NCBI GenBank assembly: GCA_013396755.1
Contig: VWZF01005760.1
Location: forward strand, 1-64,000
Direction: 5' to 3'
DNA from: Sclerurus mexicanus
Lineage: Eukaryota; Chordata; Aves; Passeriformes; Furnariidae
DNA: 64,000 bases
Below, piece by piece: positions 48,940 through 62,000 of the stretch. Numbering within the stretch: position 1 is the first letter of the stretch; every line of letters begins with the position of its first letter. The position numbers were made by a program, and so were the translations under genes. The notes beneath the pieces are model-generated. The model searched no databases and was not told the DNA's origin. It worked only from the letters and a program-made list of their open reading frames with translations.

Positions 48940-51900
48940 ATTATTAACCTTAGATGCATATACAGACTTATTTTTACAGCTATGGCTGTAGGTGCAGTAA
49001 CAGCTGTTAATGATAACACATATATCATTGCAGAAACTACATTTTAAGAGCTTAGCTAACTCTGTATTTTGAAAACTTTAAAGAAAAATGTGGATTTGAT
49101 ATGATAATACGGATTTTCCAATTTATAAGCTGCATCTGTCTCTTAGGTTTCCCAGGGCATCTGTGAAGTGATTGGCAATAACTCAATTTATACATTATTT
49201 ATATAACGGAATTACAGAATGCTTCCTGCTTTTCCTAAGAATAGCCACTTCTCGTTACACACACCTGCTTCTTGTTTGCTAAGGTTAAAAAAAAAAGTGC
49301 CTCTAGGTGAGAATATTTCAGCTTAATGATATGCATTAAAAAAACCCCAAGCCTTTTGTTAACTAATTGAACTTCATTGGATACTAAATGTGGATTTTAA
49401 GTTGTCCTTTTTAGAGTCTTGGCATCCTTTTAAGAAAATGTAAATTGATGGTTACAAACTGAAACAGTATTATGAACTACCTCAGAATATCAGTGCCCCA
49501 GAGATGCACTTAATCCTCTTTTATAGTGCAATAAACCTCATTTTTCTTGGGTCACAGTTAATGAATGTAATGGCAGTCCGTCTATCATAGGTTATTATGC
49601 CACAGATAATGATCTTCACACAGACAAGATTCCTTCAGTCCTTGTTCCTAGATATTATTTCCTTTCCGATTGCATCTCATAACTCTTCTTTCGGCTTTGT
49701 CTTGCAAATTTTCTCTTGCTTCATGTCATGTTAATCTCATCCATTTGCCAGACGTATTTTGAAAGTAAATCCTGTTTATTTTGAGACAGTTCTGAAGGCC
49801 TTAAGCATTTAGGTTTCACCTTGTACTGACTGTTCAATTGTAAAAGTACACATCAGACTCGAAAATCTTGTGCTGTTAAAAGACTGGGACAAAAAAGTTG
49901 TGGGAATGTTACACTGAAATAATTGCGATTGTATTATGTACAAATTTTCTCATGTTTTAAAAATCTTCCTGGGAGCACTTTTTCTGACATAGTGCAGATC
50001 TTAAGGGTGCAATGACCAAGCATGATCCAGCAGAGCAGAATTCATAGCACAATTTGTCCAGTACTGTCTGTATTTTCGGACCTCCATGTCCTTCTTCTTA
50101 TTTTGTTTAAGGTCCAGAGTGGGTCACTCAAGTACTTTTCCACAGTTTTTCAGTGTTGCTTTAATGTATGAAGTGTCTGGGATGAGACAATGGCTGCTAT
50201 TCATTCTCACGGTATCTGATTTCGGACAAATGATAACACCTGGACAGAACATTTGCATGATCAGAGTCAACTGCAGTCTAACCTACGGAATGTGCTGTTA
50301 TAGTAAAAAGTCCATATTTGATTAAAAATAAAATTGGTATGGAGCACAGATGAAAAGCCAGGATAGTACTGGGCTTATATCCTTCCTGCAGAGCTGATCT
50401 AAAAATCACATCTTGTGAGAATTGTTAGTTGTGGTATGTATCTTTGGTGAAAGGATTGAACGCTTATGCGGAGTTCTAAATTAATTTATTAGAGACCATC
50501 TGGCCATGTTTATATGAGTTTGTTATGATTCCTATGTTGCTATACGGTATTTAAAATATTTTTTTTCTACTTGAACCACACAGATTAAATTTTGAGTTAA
50601 TATTATAATGTTAAGGCTGAGGATAACACTGAACATTTATTTTTATTCAATTTAAGATATTTCATGAAAATCTACATTTGTAATCAAATTTGAGACAGGA
50701 CTTTGTTCACAGCAAGGTGTGTGCCCTTGTAGTTAGCACATCTTGTACATGTGACTAACGAGTCTCACCCAAGGACTGTTGCTTTTATGTGCTTGCTGGT
50801 TCCTCTGAGCAGTAGCGGCCTGGGAACTCTCTGACTTGGATAGCCTGTGTTCAGTCTGCTGCGTGCTGCCTGTCTGAAACTGCAGTTGTGTTTGTCCTGG
50901 CTTTAAAAGGCTTTTCCTGCTTTCCTCAGATCCGTCTCTTTCTCTCTAGCTATTACTATTGGCAACAAAACGGTAAGCTTTGAAGTGATGCAGGTGATTA
51001 CGAGTAGGCAGCATTTGGGCAGGTGTGTTTGATACGGCAGCACTGGGCAGCTGTTAACCTGCTGGGCTGTGTAGCTTCTGCTGCCCTGAGAGGAGGAAGG
51101 AGGGTCAGGAGCAGGGTGGCAGGTCAGAGCTGGGTTTCTGGAGAGCTCCTTGGAGCAGCCACACTCAGAGCTATACCAGCGTCTGGATTTAAGAATCTAT
51201 ATCAGCAGCATGAGAGGATAGAACAGATAGGCTTCGCTTACTACAGACCTGCTCTCTCCCTGGAAGTCACTGGGGAGTTGACAGCTTGCTTGTGCTGCTT
51301 ATAAGTTGTGTTTTTATGTTCTAGTCATCCAGATGTAATTCCACATTGGTAATCTCACCTGTATTTTGTAATAGTTTTCAGTGTGTTTAGTGGTTTTGCA
51401 CAGCAGTTTCTAAGTGGCAATAAAGAAGTGAATTGGTCTTATACCTGCAGATTTGTTCAGAACCTCAAATTAAGCATTAGTAACCTTCATAGGATTATGG
51501 TGTAAACACTGGAGAAATATGAGGAAGTGGATTCATGCTTACAATTTAAAAAGCATAAATAGAAAAAAAAAGCACATTTCAAAATGTTTTGAATCCTAGG
51601 AGCTTGGTTCCTTGTGATTTCTGCAATCTTAGTCTGGAGGAATACTGTGTCCTTAAAGAATTGGTAGATCAGATACCTTGATGATGGTAATAAAGATAAT
51701 AGTGGAGCAATGATTGCTAAATCAAACTTGTGCTCAAATTTCTGATTTTTTCAGCTGCATAAAGAATTCAATAGTTTTGTAAAGTACTTTCTGTCTGGTG
51801 TTTTCTACACAAAATCCAATTCAATTTGTAGAAGGTAAAGTGTAAGATTCTTTTTGCGTTCTTTTCTCACAAAAATGTCAATAAACCAGTTTCTTTTGGT

Positions 51901-52957
51901 CAGGAAGTAATTAAAGGAAAAATCCTGAAACACAGAAAAGCATGTATGAATTAGACCGTTAGCTTTTCATTTATATAGAATTTTAATGGTGAGATGAAAA
52001 AAACAGGTGATAGAACTTAATCAGCAGTGAGCAAAGAAGTGCTGCTTGTGTCCCACAAACTGTTCTTGTTGATCTTAATCTCAGGATTGTTTTTTAAACT
52101 CTGGATATGGACTAATCTTATTGTCCCTATGGTGATAATAAAACCTTAAATTTCTTGTTCTTCCTATTAAATATGTCAGTATACCAGAGATGGCATTTAT
52201 CTGTGAATTTATCAACAGGAAATTCAATACTAATTTCTTTTTTAAAGAAAGGACTAAAAGATTATCATATAAAGCCTCAGTTGGAAAAGAGCCCATGTAT
52301 TATTTTGTCGATCTATTTTGTGTAACAGATAGGTGCTCTGTTATTAAAATGAAGAACTTAAATAGTCCATCTTCCTAAAAAAGCACCATGTGAACATCTA
52401 AGGCCTGTTAAATGTTACTTGTAAAATGTCTACTCTGTGCACACTACTGCTTGCTTTAGTCAAGTGCATGGATTGATGAGTGCTGCTAACTGCATCTTAG
52501 GTGGTTGTATTCTCTTTTCTGACTTTCTTGTCTGTGGCCATTAGAGAAAATGATCTTGAAATCTTGTGCTCTCTTTGCCGACTCAAGGTTGAAGAGTCCA
52601 GTTCTCCTGGTGACAAATAGGAATGTAGGCAATTTTTTTTATTTTCTTTTTCTTTTACAAGCTGTTGGTTGTTGTTTAATTTAAACTGTCAAATGTGAAA
52701 GATGTTGCAGTGCATTTCTCACTTGAGTTCCTGGACTGAAAAATGTTTGCAATAATATGTTCTTGGAGTTAATAAATTCAGAAGGATGGAATAGGGGAAA
52801 AACAATCAAGAGCCAAAACTTTAAGGGGGAGAAAACAACTTCCTCTCCTCTCTCTCTGCTCTCTTTCTTTAGTTTCTGTCATAATAGGAGTTGATATGAA
52901 TAACAAACATTATGGAAGAGAAAAAAGCTCTACCATTAAATTGTTTCTTTGTTTTAG
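48940..52957 (+). other. WWC2: Presumed WWC2 intron 1, last part
   Basis: AT-rich intron sequence contains a GC-richer, repeat-free patch at about 50740-51300. That patch holds an acceptor-like tract followed 23 bases later by a good donor (see findings). The polypyrimidine tract and acceptor of the WWC2 exon lie at the right edge. Confidence 0.6.
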
Positions 52958-53067
52958 GTTAACAAAGCCCTTGTCATTTGCGGATTGTGTTGGGGATGAA
53001 TTGCCATGGGGATGGGAAGCTGCATATGATCCTCAGATTGGTATATACTATATTGATCACATAAACC
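52958..53067 (+). CDS. WWC2: WWC2 exon 2 (linker and second WW domain)
   Basis: WWC2 is a cytoplasmic and junction-associated scaffold. It binds PPxY proteins through WW domains and promotes LATS kinase activity in the Hippo pathway, restraining YAP/TAZ. This 110-bp exon encodes about 36 residues beginning LTKPLSFADCVGDELPWGW and ending ...YYIDHIN. It covers the linker after WW1 and most of WW2, including the first signature Trp and the aromatic YYIDH strand. It matches the WWC family throughout, and LTKPLSFADCVGDELPWGWEA fits WWC2 better than WWC1 (which has TKPLTFADCISDELPLGW). The acceptor is ttgttttag before 52958 and the donor gtaagta follows 53067. The first base completes a split codon (AG|G, Arg) and the last base starts the next, the phase expected when exon 1 ends in ...DPRDR. 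No stop, frameshift or missing key residue is seen. In this family WW2 lacks the second Trp, whose position would lie in the next exon, outside the window. Confidence 0.95.
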
Positions 53068-56000
53068 GTAAGTATTTTTGTTTGCCATATTGATTATAAA
53101 AGAAGATTTATCTTGATTAGACTCAGAATTCTTGATTCTAATCAAAGTGCTGGGAAAAATTTGCCCTTTGGTATAAGATTATTGGCTCTAGAAGGCTTAC
53201 AAGAAAATCTGCTGGTAGAAAAATGGCTACATCTGTTTCATATTTTTAATTGCATGGTAATTATATCTAAACCATCCAAAATTAGCAGAATTTGGACTAC
53301 AATGCTATTTAGAGTTAGTGAAGTGAATATAATCCTGAAAGCATTTCTATGTCCTCTTTATGCATTTATTACTCCATATTAATTGATACCTTTTTCTGTT
53401 TTCTCAGAAACAGTCTTTAACAGCATAATAGCAGAGATTCTATTTGAGAACAAGACCTGCACCTGTGCTAGCAGTGCTATATACTTACTTAAAAAATAGT
53501 AAGCCATTTCAGGTGCTTTAAGTTGGCAGAGGCAATTGCACAGTAGATGTGGCATGGGCAGTAAGAGACCAGTAGCCTTCTGGAACAAAACAAGACAAGG
53601 CTTGCTACGCGTGGCATCTCAAATGCATGGGCAAGTGAATCAGCCTTGCTGTGTCTAAAGTGCTTTTGTAGTCAGGAGCTCTCTAGTCAGTACAGTCAGT
53701 GTCACACAAAGTGTGCTGTAGCTGACTGGGTGTCTGCTTTGAAGAAGAGATGATTTATTCTCCTTTGGTTGGGTTGGACTACTACTCTGGTAACTAGAAT
53801 GTGATATTACATGTGCTTATTGAGCACCTACAGGCAGATCACTAATCTTGAACTGAATCCCACCCAATAACCTCATTTGTGCTCTTATAGCCTTGCTTTA
53901 TTGGAATAACAGTGAGTCTCATCTTACATATGGTATTAGACATTCATGAACTTTCAAAAATAGAGACATCCTTGACTGAATTCAAAAAATGAAGAAGAAA
54001 AGGATTTGCTTCTGAATCCAAATGCTATTATCAGATTAAACTTGTCTCTAACTTCTGCTTTGGCCGAAACTATAGAACATAGAGCTGTAAAAGTTTGAAA
54101 GGCATTACACATTTGTGGGTGTTTTGAAAGTGCTTTCAGATCACTTCTCTGATAATTGTACTCTTTTTATTTCATGTGTACTCAAAATATTTAATCAGTT
54201 CTAAGACTCTCAAGTAGCTTTGTTGTTTTGGGTTCTTTTTAGGAAGTTCTAAATACTTTCGTTACTCTTAAACACTATTTATGATTATTATGAGCTATTC
54301 ATGAGTTGAAATTCTGCTTCACACACTTGTAAGGTGCTGAGGCTTCGACAACATTGTCTTGGAATTCTCTCGAAAATTGTAAATATACTGCAAACGCTAA
54401 TGCTTTCATTTAATACAGAAGAATTGTGTATATCCATCTGTACATGTGTCTTTTCTGGCTGGGACAAGTGTGATTAGCAATGTTATGTTAATGTGCATGA
54501 TGGATATCAAAATGGTGTGCTTTGGACATTGGTATACTTAAGGTGGTTTCTATCCCTTGTTCAGAAGTGCGTTTGATTTCTCTTACATTAATGTATATAT
54601 TTCTTTGTAGCAATTTCAGTGAAACTTCTTATTTTGTAAGGTGGTATATTTTGGTTTTGTACACTGTATTTTGCACAGTGTTTTGGTGAGAGTACTCTTG
54701 AGTTGTTGGGAAGTAAACTGCCTGAGAATCTTAAAAGTAGGCCATTTTTCTGGTGTGCCTTTCTAAAAACAGTTTCTATGCCTACTTACTGCTTTATTAG
54801 CTTTATAATACTTCAGATGTGTTGGATATGCTTTTTGGATTTGAACTGTTAAAATTCTCTGTCAGGACAGCGGCTACGTTAGAACAAGGAAGGCTCCTAG
54901 TTTTGTTAATTCTCTTTGTTACTGGACAAAGAAGCTCAGTGAGGGAGAAAACCTGTTGCCACTGCTAGGAAGAGGAACAAATGGATAGATGCCTGAAAAA
55001 CAGGTTGGATAAAGTGAAATTTCGGGACTTGTAAATGGCATCTTGAGGGGGTGGCACATTGGGAAGAAATCTGCTCCCATATGTTAGGTAGGGAGAGGTG
55101 ACTGATGACATTTCATGTTCACTGCCTTCTGGTTGGATTTATTTCAACAAAATCTTTGAGGGAAGGCACATTGATTCTTTCCTCCTGCATCCCATAATTA
55201 ATTATTCTGAACAGCTTCTCTATTTATCCATTTTATAATTTCTTTTTTAGTGTTGTTCCTACTGTGTGTGTGCCTGTCTACAAAGCTACATTTGATCCAA
55301 TCATGAAGTTTCAGGTTGCCCACAGAACTTGGGCTGGTTTTACTACAACAGCTCTGGTCTTGTTAGATTTTTCAAACCAACCCAGTAGGCTGTAAGGATC
55401 AGGCTAGACCTTAGGGCAACGGACTGTAAATTCGGAAAGTCTTACTCATGGTTGTTCCCTCCTTTTCTGTTAAAAATTCAAGGCTGAAAATGTTAAGGAT
55501 GGAATTTCCATTAATGGTCAGATAAGTACTTACTCCCCTCTTCTGGAAGGATGGATATTGACAAAATTCCCACTGATTTTGAGAAAGCAATACCAGGGTG
55601 GACCTTGGACTTTTTAGAACTTTGCACTCTATAATATCAGTTCTTCAGAAATTATATAAATCAATGTATGTATTATTTTTTTCAAAATAGCTACATATTT
55701 TTACCAGCTGTGTAACTATTTGTCTTAGTGCTTTACCTTCCCTTCTCTCACACTAACCTGAGAAAAGCCTACTTTCCTAAGTGCCAGTGCAAACTCTTCT
55801 CTTCTGCAGAGGGTTAAGAGCTGTCTGTGAGCAGTTTGCAATTGTAGAACAACCCCTCAGATTCTTTTGGTGTCAATATGTTTAAGCATATTTAGTTTTA
55901 TTATCATCTCACATTTTCTATACTTTTATATATTTTAATTTTTTTTAATTCCCTAAACAGTTCGATTTTTTTTTTTTTCTAGCTTGTACTGATTATCTTA

Positions 56001-59000
56001 GAGCTTTCTCATGATCCTTTTGGATGATATAATCCACTTTGAGAAACACTGACTGAGGTCATTACTTTATGAATATATTACCCCAATTAGGAGTTTTAAT
56101 GTGATGCTTTCAGCTTCAAGGGAGACCAGATTACAGGCCATCTGGCAAGGCAGAACATGCATATGATGTGGGTAGCTAATACTGTAAGAACTTAAATGCT
56201 TACCCTGTGGTTCAGTAGTTCCCTTTGTTAGAGGATGGCTGAAGGAAAGTTATTTGATGGCCAGGGCCTGAGGAGTTCCTTTTGCCCAGGATTCTTATTA
56301 CTGTGGTTTGAGTGTCCAAAGATTTTATAACTTATGCTGTTCATTCTTATAATCATTATTGCATATATGTTCTCATGTGTTCATCTACTTCAGCTTGTTT
56401 GCTAACATTTACTAATTCTGCTGAACAACATGGTTAGGAACTCAAAGCCATACTAAAAATAACACGTAACTATTACTCCACTTTATTTTGTATATCTGCT
56501 GACGATTCTTCTGCAGGGTTTTCAGCATCAAGCATTAAGTGTCTGAGATGCAAACATTTGTGTTCTTAGAGCTTGGATTTGCAAACACTTTTAAGCTGGT
56601 ATAAACTTTGAAAGAATTGGTCCTGCTCTATTGCTACCTCTGGCCTTTTGTTCCGTCCCTGCAATGTTTTTGCTTATACTGGCATGAACATTTGCATGGC
56701 CAGACAGTGAATCAGATCAGGGAGCTGATTTGAATTGAAACTAATCTGGTATAGAAAAAAAAAAAAGTTGCTATTTGTTGTCCTTTCCACACCTCTATTT
56801 ATGCAAGCAAGAAAGGGAAGGTGACCTGGGGATATGAAAGAACAGTCAGGTGGAAGAGATGGAGGGCAGCTACTTTTCATAGTAATGGTGGTTAAAGGTA
56901 TTTTGAAATTACACCCTTGAGCTTTCTTCTGTTCTGTGCCCTGTGCAGGCTTACCAGGAAGCAGTTTTGACTCTGAGGCTGTGATTTCCAGGTGCACTTC
57001 TGGGGTGATGGTGGCAGCTAAAGTAGCGGTCATTGCTTGCTCTGGTTCCTACCCTCATGTTGGGTCAGTGTGAGGATATGTAGTAAACATGGACAACAGG
57101 GAAGCACTGTGCTTCCTGAGGTGCGAGTTGTTTTCCACCTTGTCTTTCTTCCCCCAGCTGCTCAGGTTTTCTGATCCAGATTGTTGCCTGGTATGTGTTT
57201 AGATAAAGATCTGTGGAGGTAATGGGAGCAAGAAAGAGAAACTTTATGGCTTGACATGAATAGTCAAAGGGCATCCCGGACTGGGACAAGTTCTGCTTTT
57301 CCTTCAGCACCCTATGTGTTCCTGAGTAACATACCCCCTTTACTTTCAGTTCTTATCTTCAATCTCAGGAGTAACAAGGGAAGTCGTTGTTTTCTTCACT
57401 GCATTGATATAGTTAAGCTATAAAACATGTACTGTGCTGTTAGTAATGTTTGGTGGCAAAGGTGGCAGAAAGAAACTGAATGACAGTATTTGAAAGATGA
57501 TGACAGGAAGGAATAGCTCTTCCTAGCCCAGTACAATTTCAGACTGTCACATCACTTTCATTTTGCCATTCTGTACTTTGTATTCAATATGATGGGTTTT
57601 CTGCCTGCCCTCCACCCCAGCACTTTTATTCAAATCAGAATTGGACAACTACCTTCTCTGCTTCTTTGGCTCCTCCCTACTTAGTCTTAGTTGTCCGCTT
57701 TGGAAGCATGAATGTACCTTTCTGAGAAGCAGCTTTCCATCACTGTTTAATACACAAAGAAAAATAAAATTGAGTCAGCAATGCTAAAAAAAAAAAGGGG
57801 GGGGTGAAGGGATTTGTCTCTGCTTAGCTCAAGAACAGAATTCATCAAATGTCCCTCTTTCCACACTTGGTGTCCTTTCTTCTTAAAATTTCAAAGCCTG
57901 ACTATTTACCTACACTGTTTGACACTTAGAGCACAATATTTTAGCTACAGGTATTCTATTTCTTGTTGTAATCTTATAGGCTTTCATGCTAGTTTGTGCC
58001 TGTGCAACTGGTTTATCTAACACAGGGACTTTTGTGAACAGACTGACTCTTCTCCAGCCCAGGACTCTAGTACATCTGCAACTATGAAAGTATGTCATAC
58101 TGTGTTTTCAGAAAAGGAAGAAATCTGAAAATTCCACTATAAATCTGCAGTTACCAATAGCTTGAGGGAGTCAAATGGTGTATCATGATCACTGATGTGC
58201 ACTGTTTGTTCCCATGACCTGCCACCATCTTTTAAGCAAGTGGTGACGTGCAAAGAATTGTGAAGACTTTACTGTCAGCAAACACACATGGTGGAAACCC
58301 AAGTGCAATATATCTTATCTTGAATCTTATTTGTAGGTAAGTGTCTTCTCTGTGCCCTGGCTATAAGAAGGGATTAGAGTAATCTGGTGCATGCTGGGTA
58401 CAGAAGGGGAGCTCAAGCAATGAAGGCTCTGGATTAAAGATGATTTTACCTGCTGGCATTTATGTAAAGATCATACGTGCATCTTTTTCTTATGTCTTAG
58501 TTCTACTTGCCTTAGCAGTAGAACATTGCCTACTTTCTTGATAATATAGAAAAAAAGGCTCAGAGTTTCTACTACACTTGACTTTGACATATATAAGAAT
58601 ACGCTACCCAGTATCCAGAGGAAGCTGAATCTGCTCGTACTTGCACAATATAATTGGGGAAAGTTCTCGTTTTCTCTCCTTGATCAAATTCAAGCACAGA
58701 ATTATTGTATGGAAAAGCGAAGAAGGTATCTGCAAGAGAGTATTCATTTTTTGTGTGAAAGTTCTATGGCAGGAAACAAACTGTAGAGAGGTCAGTGCTC
58801 AGTTCTGAACATACTCTAAATAACCTAATTTTTGTCCATGTATCTCTTTACTTTTGTAAGTATTTTAACAAGCAGGACGGAAAAGGAATAAGAAAAAGAA
58901 AAGAGGCATTCAGAAAACATTTGCTATGCAAACAATAAAGTACATTCCTTAAGACAGTCTAGTAACACCTGGTTATTGTCCCGGAAACTAGTGCTAGTGC

Positions 59001-62000
59001 ATTTGCTCCTTTGCTAAGCATTGATTTGCATCTCAGTTGCCTGCAGTATTTGTAGTGCCAGTTGAAGTACAATATAGTAATATTTGCACTTTTTTTTCCT
59101 AAGTGTATTTTTGTTTTGCAGGCAAAAGTGCTGGAGATTGGAAAGCCAGTGTGTTTATCAAATAGTGTGGGATATGCTTGTAGAATAAATATATCCGTAG
59201 TGATTACATAATGTTATTGATAAAACTGCTTTCACAACCCACCATTAAGCTAACTTGTATTATCCTGTGGTAGTTGGTATCAGACACCATTTTTCCTCTT
59301 CTGATGTTACATGTCAAAGGGTTGTTTTGGGGGTTTTTTGTGCCATATGGAGACGTCTTTGTGCAAGATACCACTAAGTCTTGATTCTCCTTTGCTGCGC
59401 CTGGCCATAGTTTGGCTTCCCTGCAGCCCTTTTCCAGGGCTTTGCTCTCAGCATGCAGTAAGCTGCTTTCCTTCTCAAACCACCTCTGTGGAGCAGAATG
59501 TAATCCTACCACAGCAAAGGTATTGGATGCTGTTGAGAAACGAATCTAGAGTTAGCTTGTGTATGTTCTTCAGCCACTGGGTTCAGAAGAGGCTCCACTG
59601 ATGAGCAATCATGAATGTAGTCAGCGCTTCAGGTCAGGGGTTTGAGTCCTGTGTTATTCTCTTGAAGGTGAGATTCTGTTTGGTAGGAAGGAGTAGTCCT
59701 GCAATTATTATACAAGGTAACTGGAGATGTCAGGTGTAATGGAGTTATCTTTTCATCATTTAATGTTTCACGTAGAGAAATTGCCACCCTGTCAGGGTAT
59801 CTAGCTCCAGCTACATGATGCAGTACTTCTGCATCAGTCAGAACTACCCTCTTCTCAGGACTCAGCCATTGCAGTTTTGCCATCTCTTGTCTGGTAGTTC
59901 TGGTTTCCAGATTTTGAAATTTTCCTGCAAGTGAAATTTTCCAGTATATGTGGGAGAAAGTACACGTTGCTGATGAGTAGACCCATATTTAAGAATCCAG
60001 TGGGTCTGTAAGTAGGCTTACTGCTGCCAAAAAAAAAAAAAAAGGTTGTTTCCGCAGCTGTGTGTTTCTTCCTCCTTCATAGTGGCTCATTGGATCTTTG
60101 GTAACATATCACAACTCACCTAACCTGCCAGAACATAATGCATCTGCTTTTTTGTTATCTTTTGGAGCCATTTAGTGTTTGGGTGCATTCAGTACACCAA
60201 ATAGGTTTTGCACTGGATCGAGTTAGCACCAGAGACTGTGTAAAAGAGAACTTGTGAATCTGTAACATTGAGGAGTGTGGGTTTGAAGTGATAGGTGGGA
60301 ACCATCCCTGCCAAAAAAGAGAGCTGTTACACAGCTCCAGCTGTGGCATGCAACTCCCCTGCTCTCCTTTCTACAGATCCTGGGTCTCTGCTCCTCATTT
60401 CTTGTCAGGTCAGCTAGTTTCCCTTGGAATAGCCTCTCTTTGGAGATGGTGATTCTGCAACATTTACAACCTGGAATAATGTGGGCATGTGTTTAAATGG
60501 ATGAGAGTTCTCTCTTCAGAATGAAAAGTATGTCATGATTTTTGTCTCCTCTCGCAGTGTAAGTGTCCTCCTCAAGTAGCAATCTACCATATCTGCGGCT
60601 TTTTTTCAAGTGAGACTGCTTGAGAGTACTTGTTCTCTGTGTTGCCTAAATGCAGCGTGTCTGACTGAACACCATTTACATGTGGGTTGTTCTAGAGCCA
60701 GTCAACACTATTATTTTTTTGGCAGGGGAGGATGTTGGAAAACTATTGCTTCCACATATTGTTAATTCTGTAGTAAAATGTCCAATTCTCTCATGTCTCG
60801 CAGTAGGGCGTCAGGGAGCCATTCCCCTCCCTGTGGGATTTTCTAGTGGGATTTTAATTTCATGTATTTTAGGGAAATAAGATCTACTGCTGATAAGGTA
60901 ATAGTTTCCTTCTGTTCAAGTAGACTGTAAAAATTTGGCAGAGCTGCTCGATAGTAGGCAGGAACATAACATACGAAAATATCTCATTTGAAAACATTGA
61001 CATGCTTTACTATTGCCTCTATCCCATGTATAATATATATTCTATGTATAATTGCATAGAGCATGTATAACATTGCTGTCCTTGAAGTACATTCCAGCCA
61101 AAAGAATAAACAAACTTTTCAAGGCATAAAGGTCAGTCGTGGCATTTTGATTTTGAACTGTTGTTCGGGCCAGGTTTTTTGCTGAGTTCAAGTGCATGAA
61201 ACCTATCTGGCAGTGAGCCAGGAAGAGTGCATTTCATGAATAGCAGTATGATTAGAGCCAGCACAGCTTCCTCTTCTGTGTTACAGGGCTGTGATGGTTT
61301 CAGCGCACAGGAACGTCCTTGGGTGGAGTGTGCCATCCTGCCATTTGTGAGTTCCACTGGGCGAGACCACAGAATTTCCCCCCAGTGCGGGTAGTCACTC
61401 AGATCTTTAAAAATAGGAGGAAATAAATTGCCTGTTTATTACTTTTTCCTAAATTTATTAACTCCACACTTGCAGTAATTTGTTTCAAGTTAAATTAATT
61501 GGTTTAAATTAAGATCTCTTATAGAACTGGGTAATTTTGCTTTCCAAGTGGCTTTGCCACATGATGCTAAAACCAAGTTATATTAGGAATGCATAACCTG
61601 AATATTATATTCACTACCACCCTCTCTATTCTGTTACTATGCTTCATTATTTTTGCATTGTGATTGGACGGAGGAAGTTGGTTTATATGCATTTTTTTTT
61701 AATCTAGGTGGTGGTTTTCATATTGCCTGATGTACAATTCCTGGTTGTTTAAAGATCCATTTTAATTAGACTCCTTCAGTTCCTACCTATGTTTCTGCAG
61801 AAAGTTTTGGAGAGGCCCTGCCAAGGGGGTTGGTTTGTTGGTTCTCCACTGCTGTTGCTTGAAGTCCAGTTTGCATTTTCTAGAACAGATGCAACTGTAC
61901 AGCTCTGTCTAATGATCTTTACCAGTGCTTACTCCTCACGTGATGGGCAGAAATAACATCTCCCCATCCGTGTAGCTAGCAATCTGCTGCATGAGTCATA

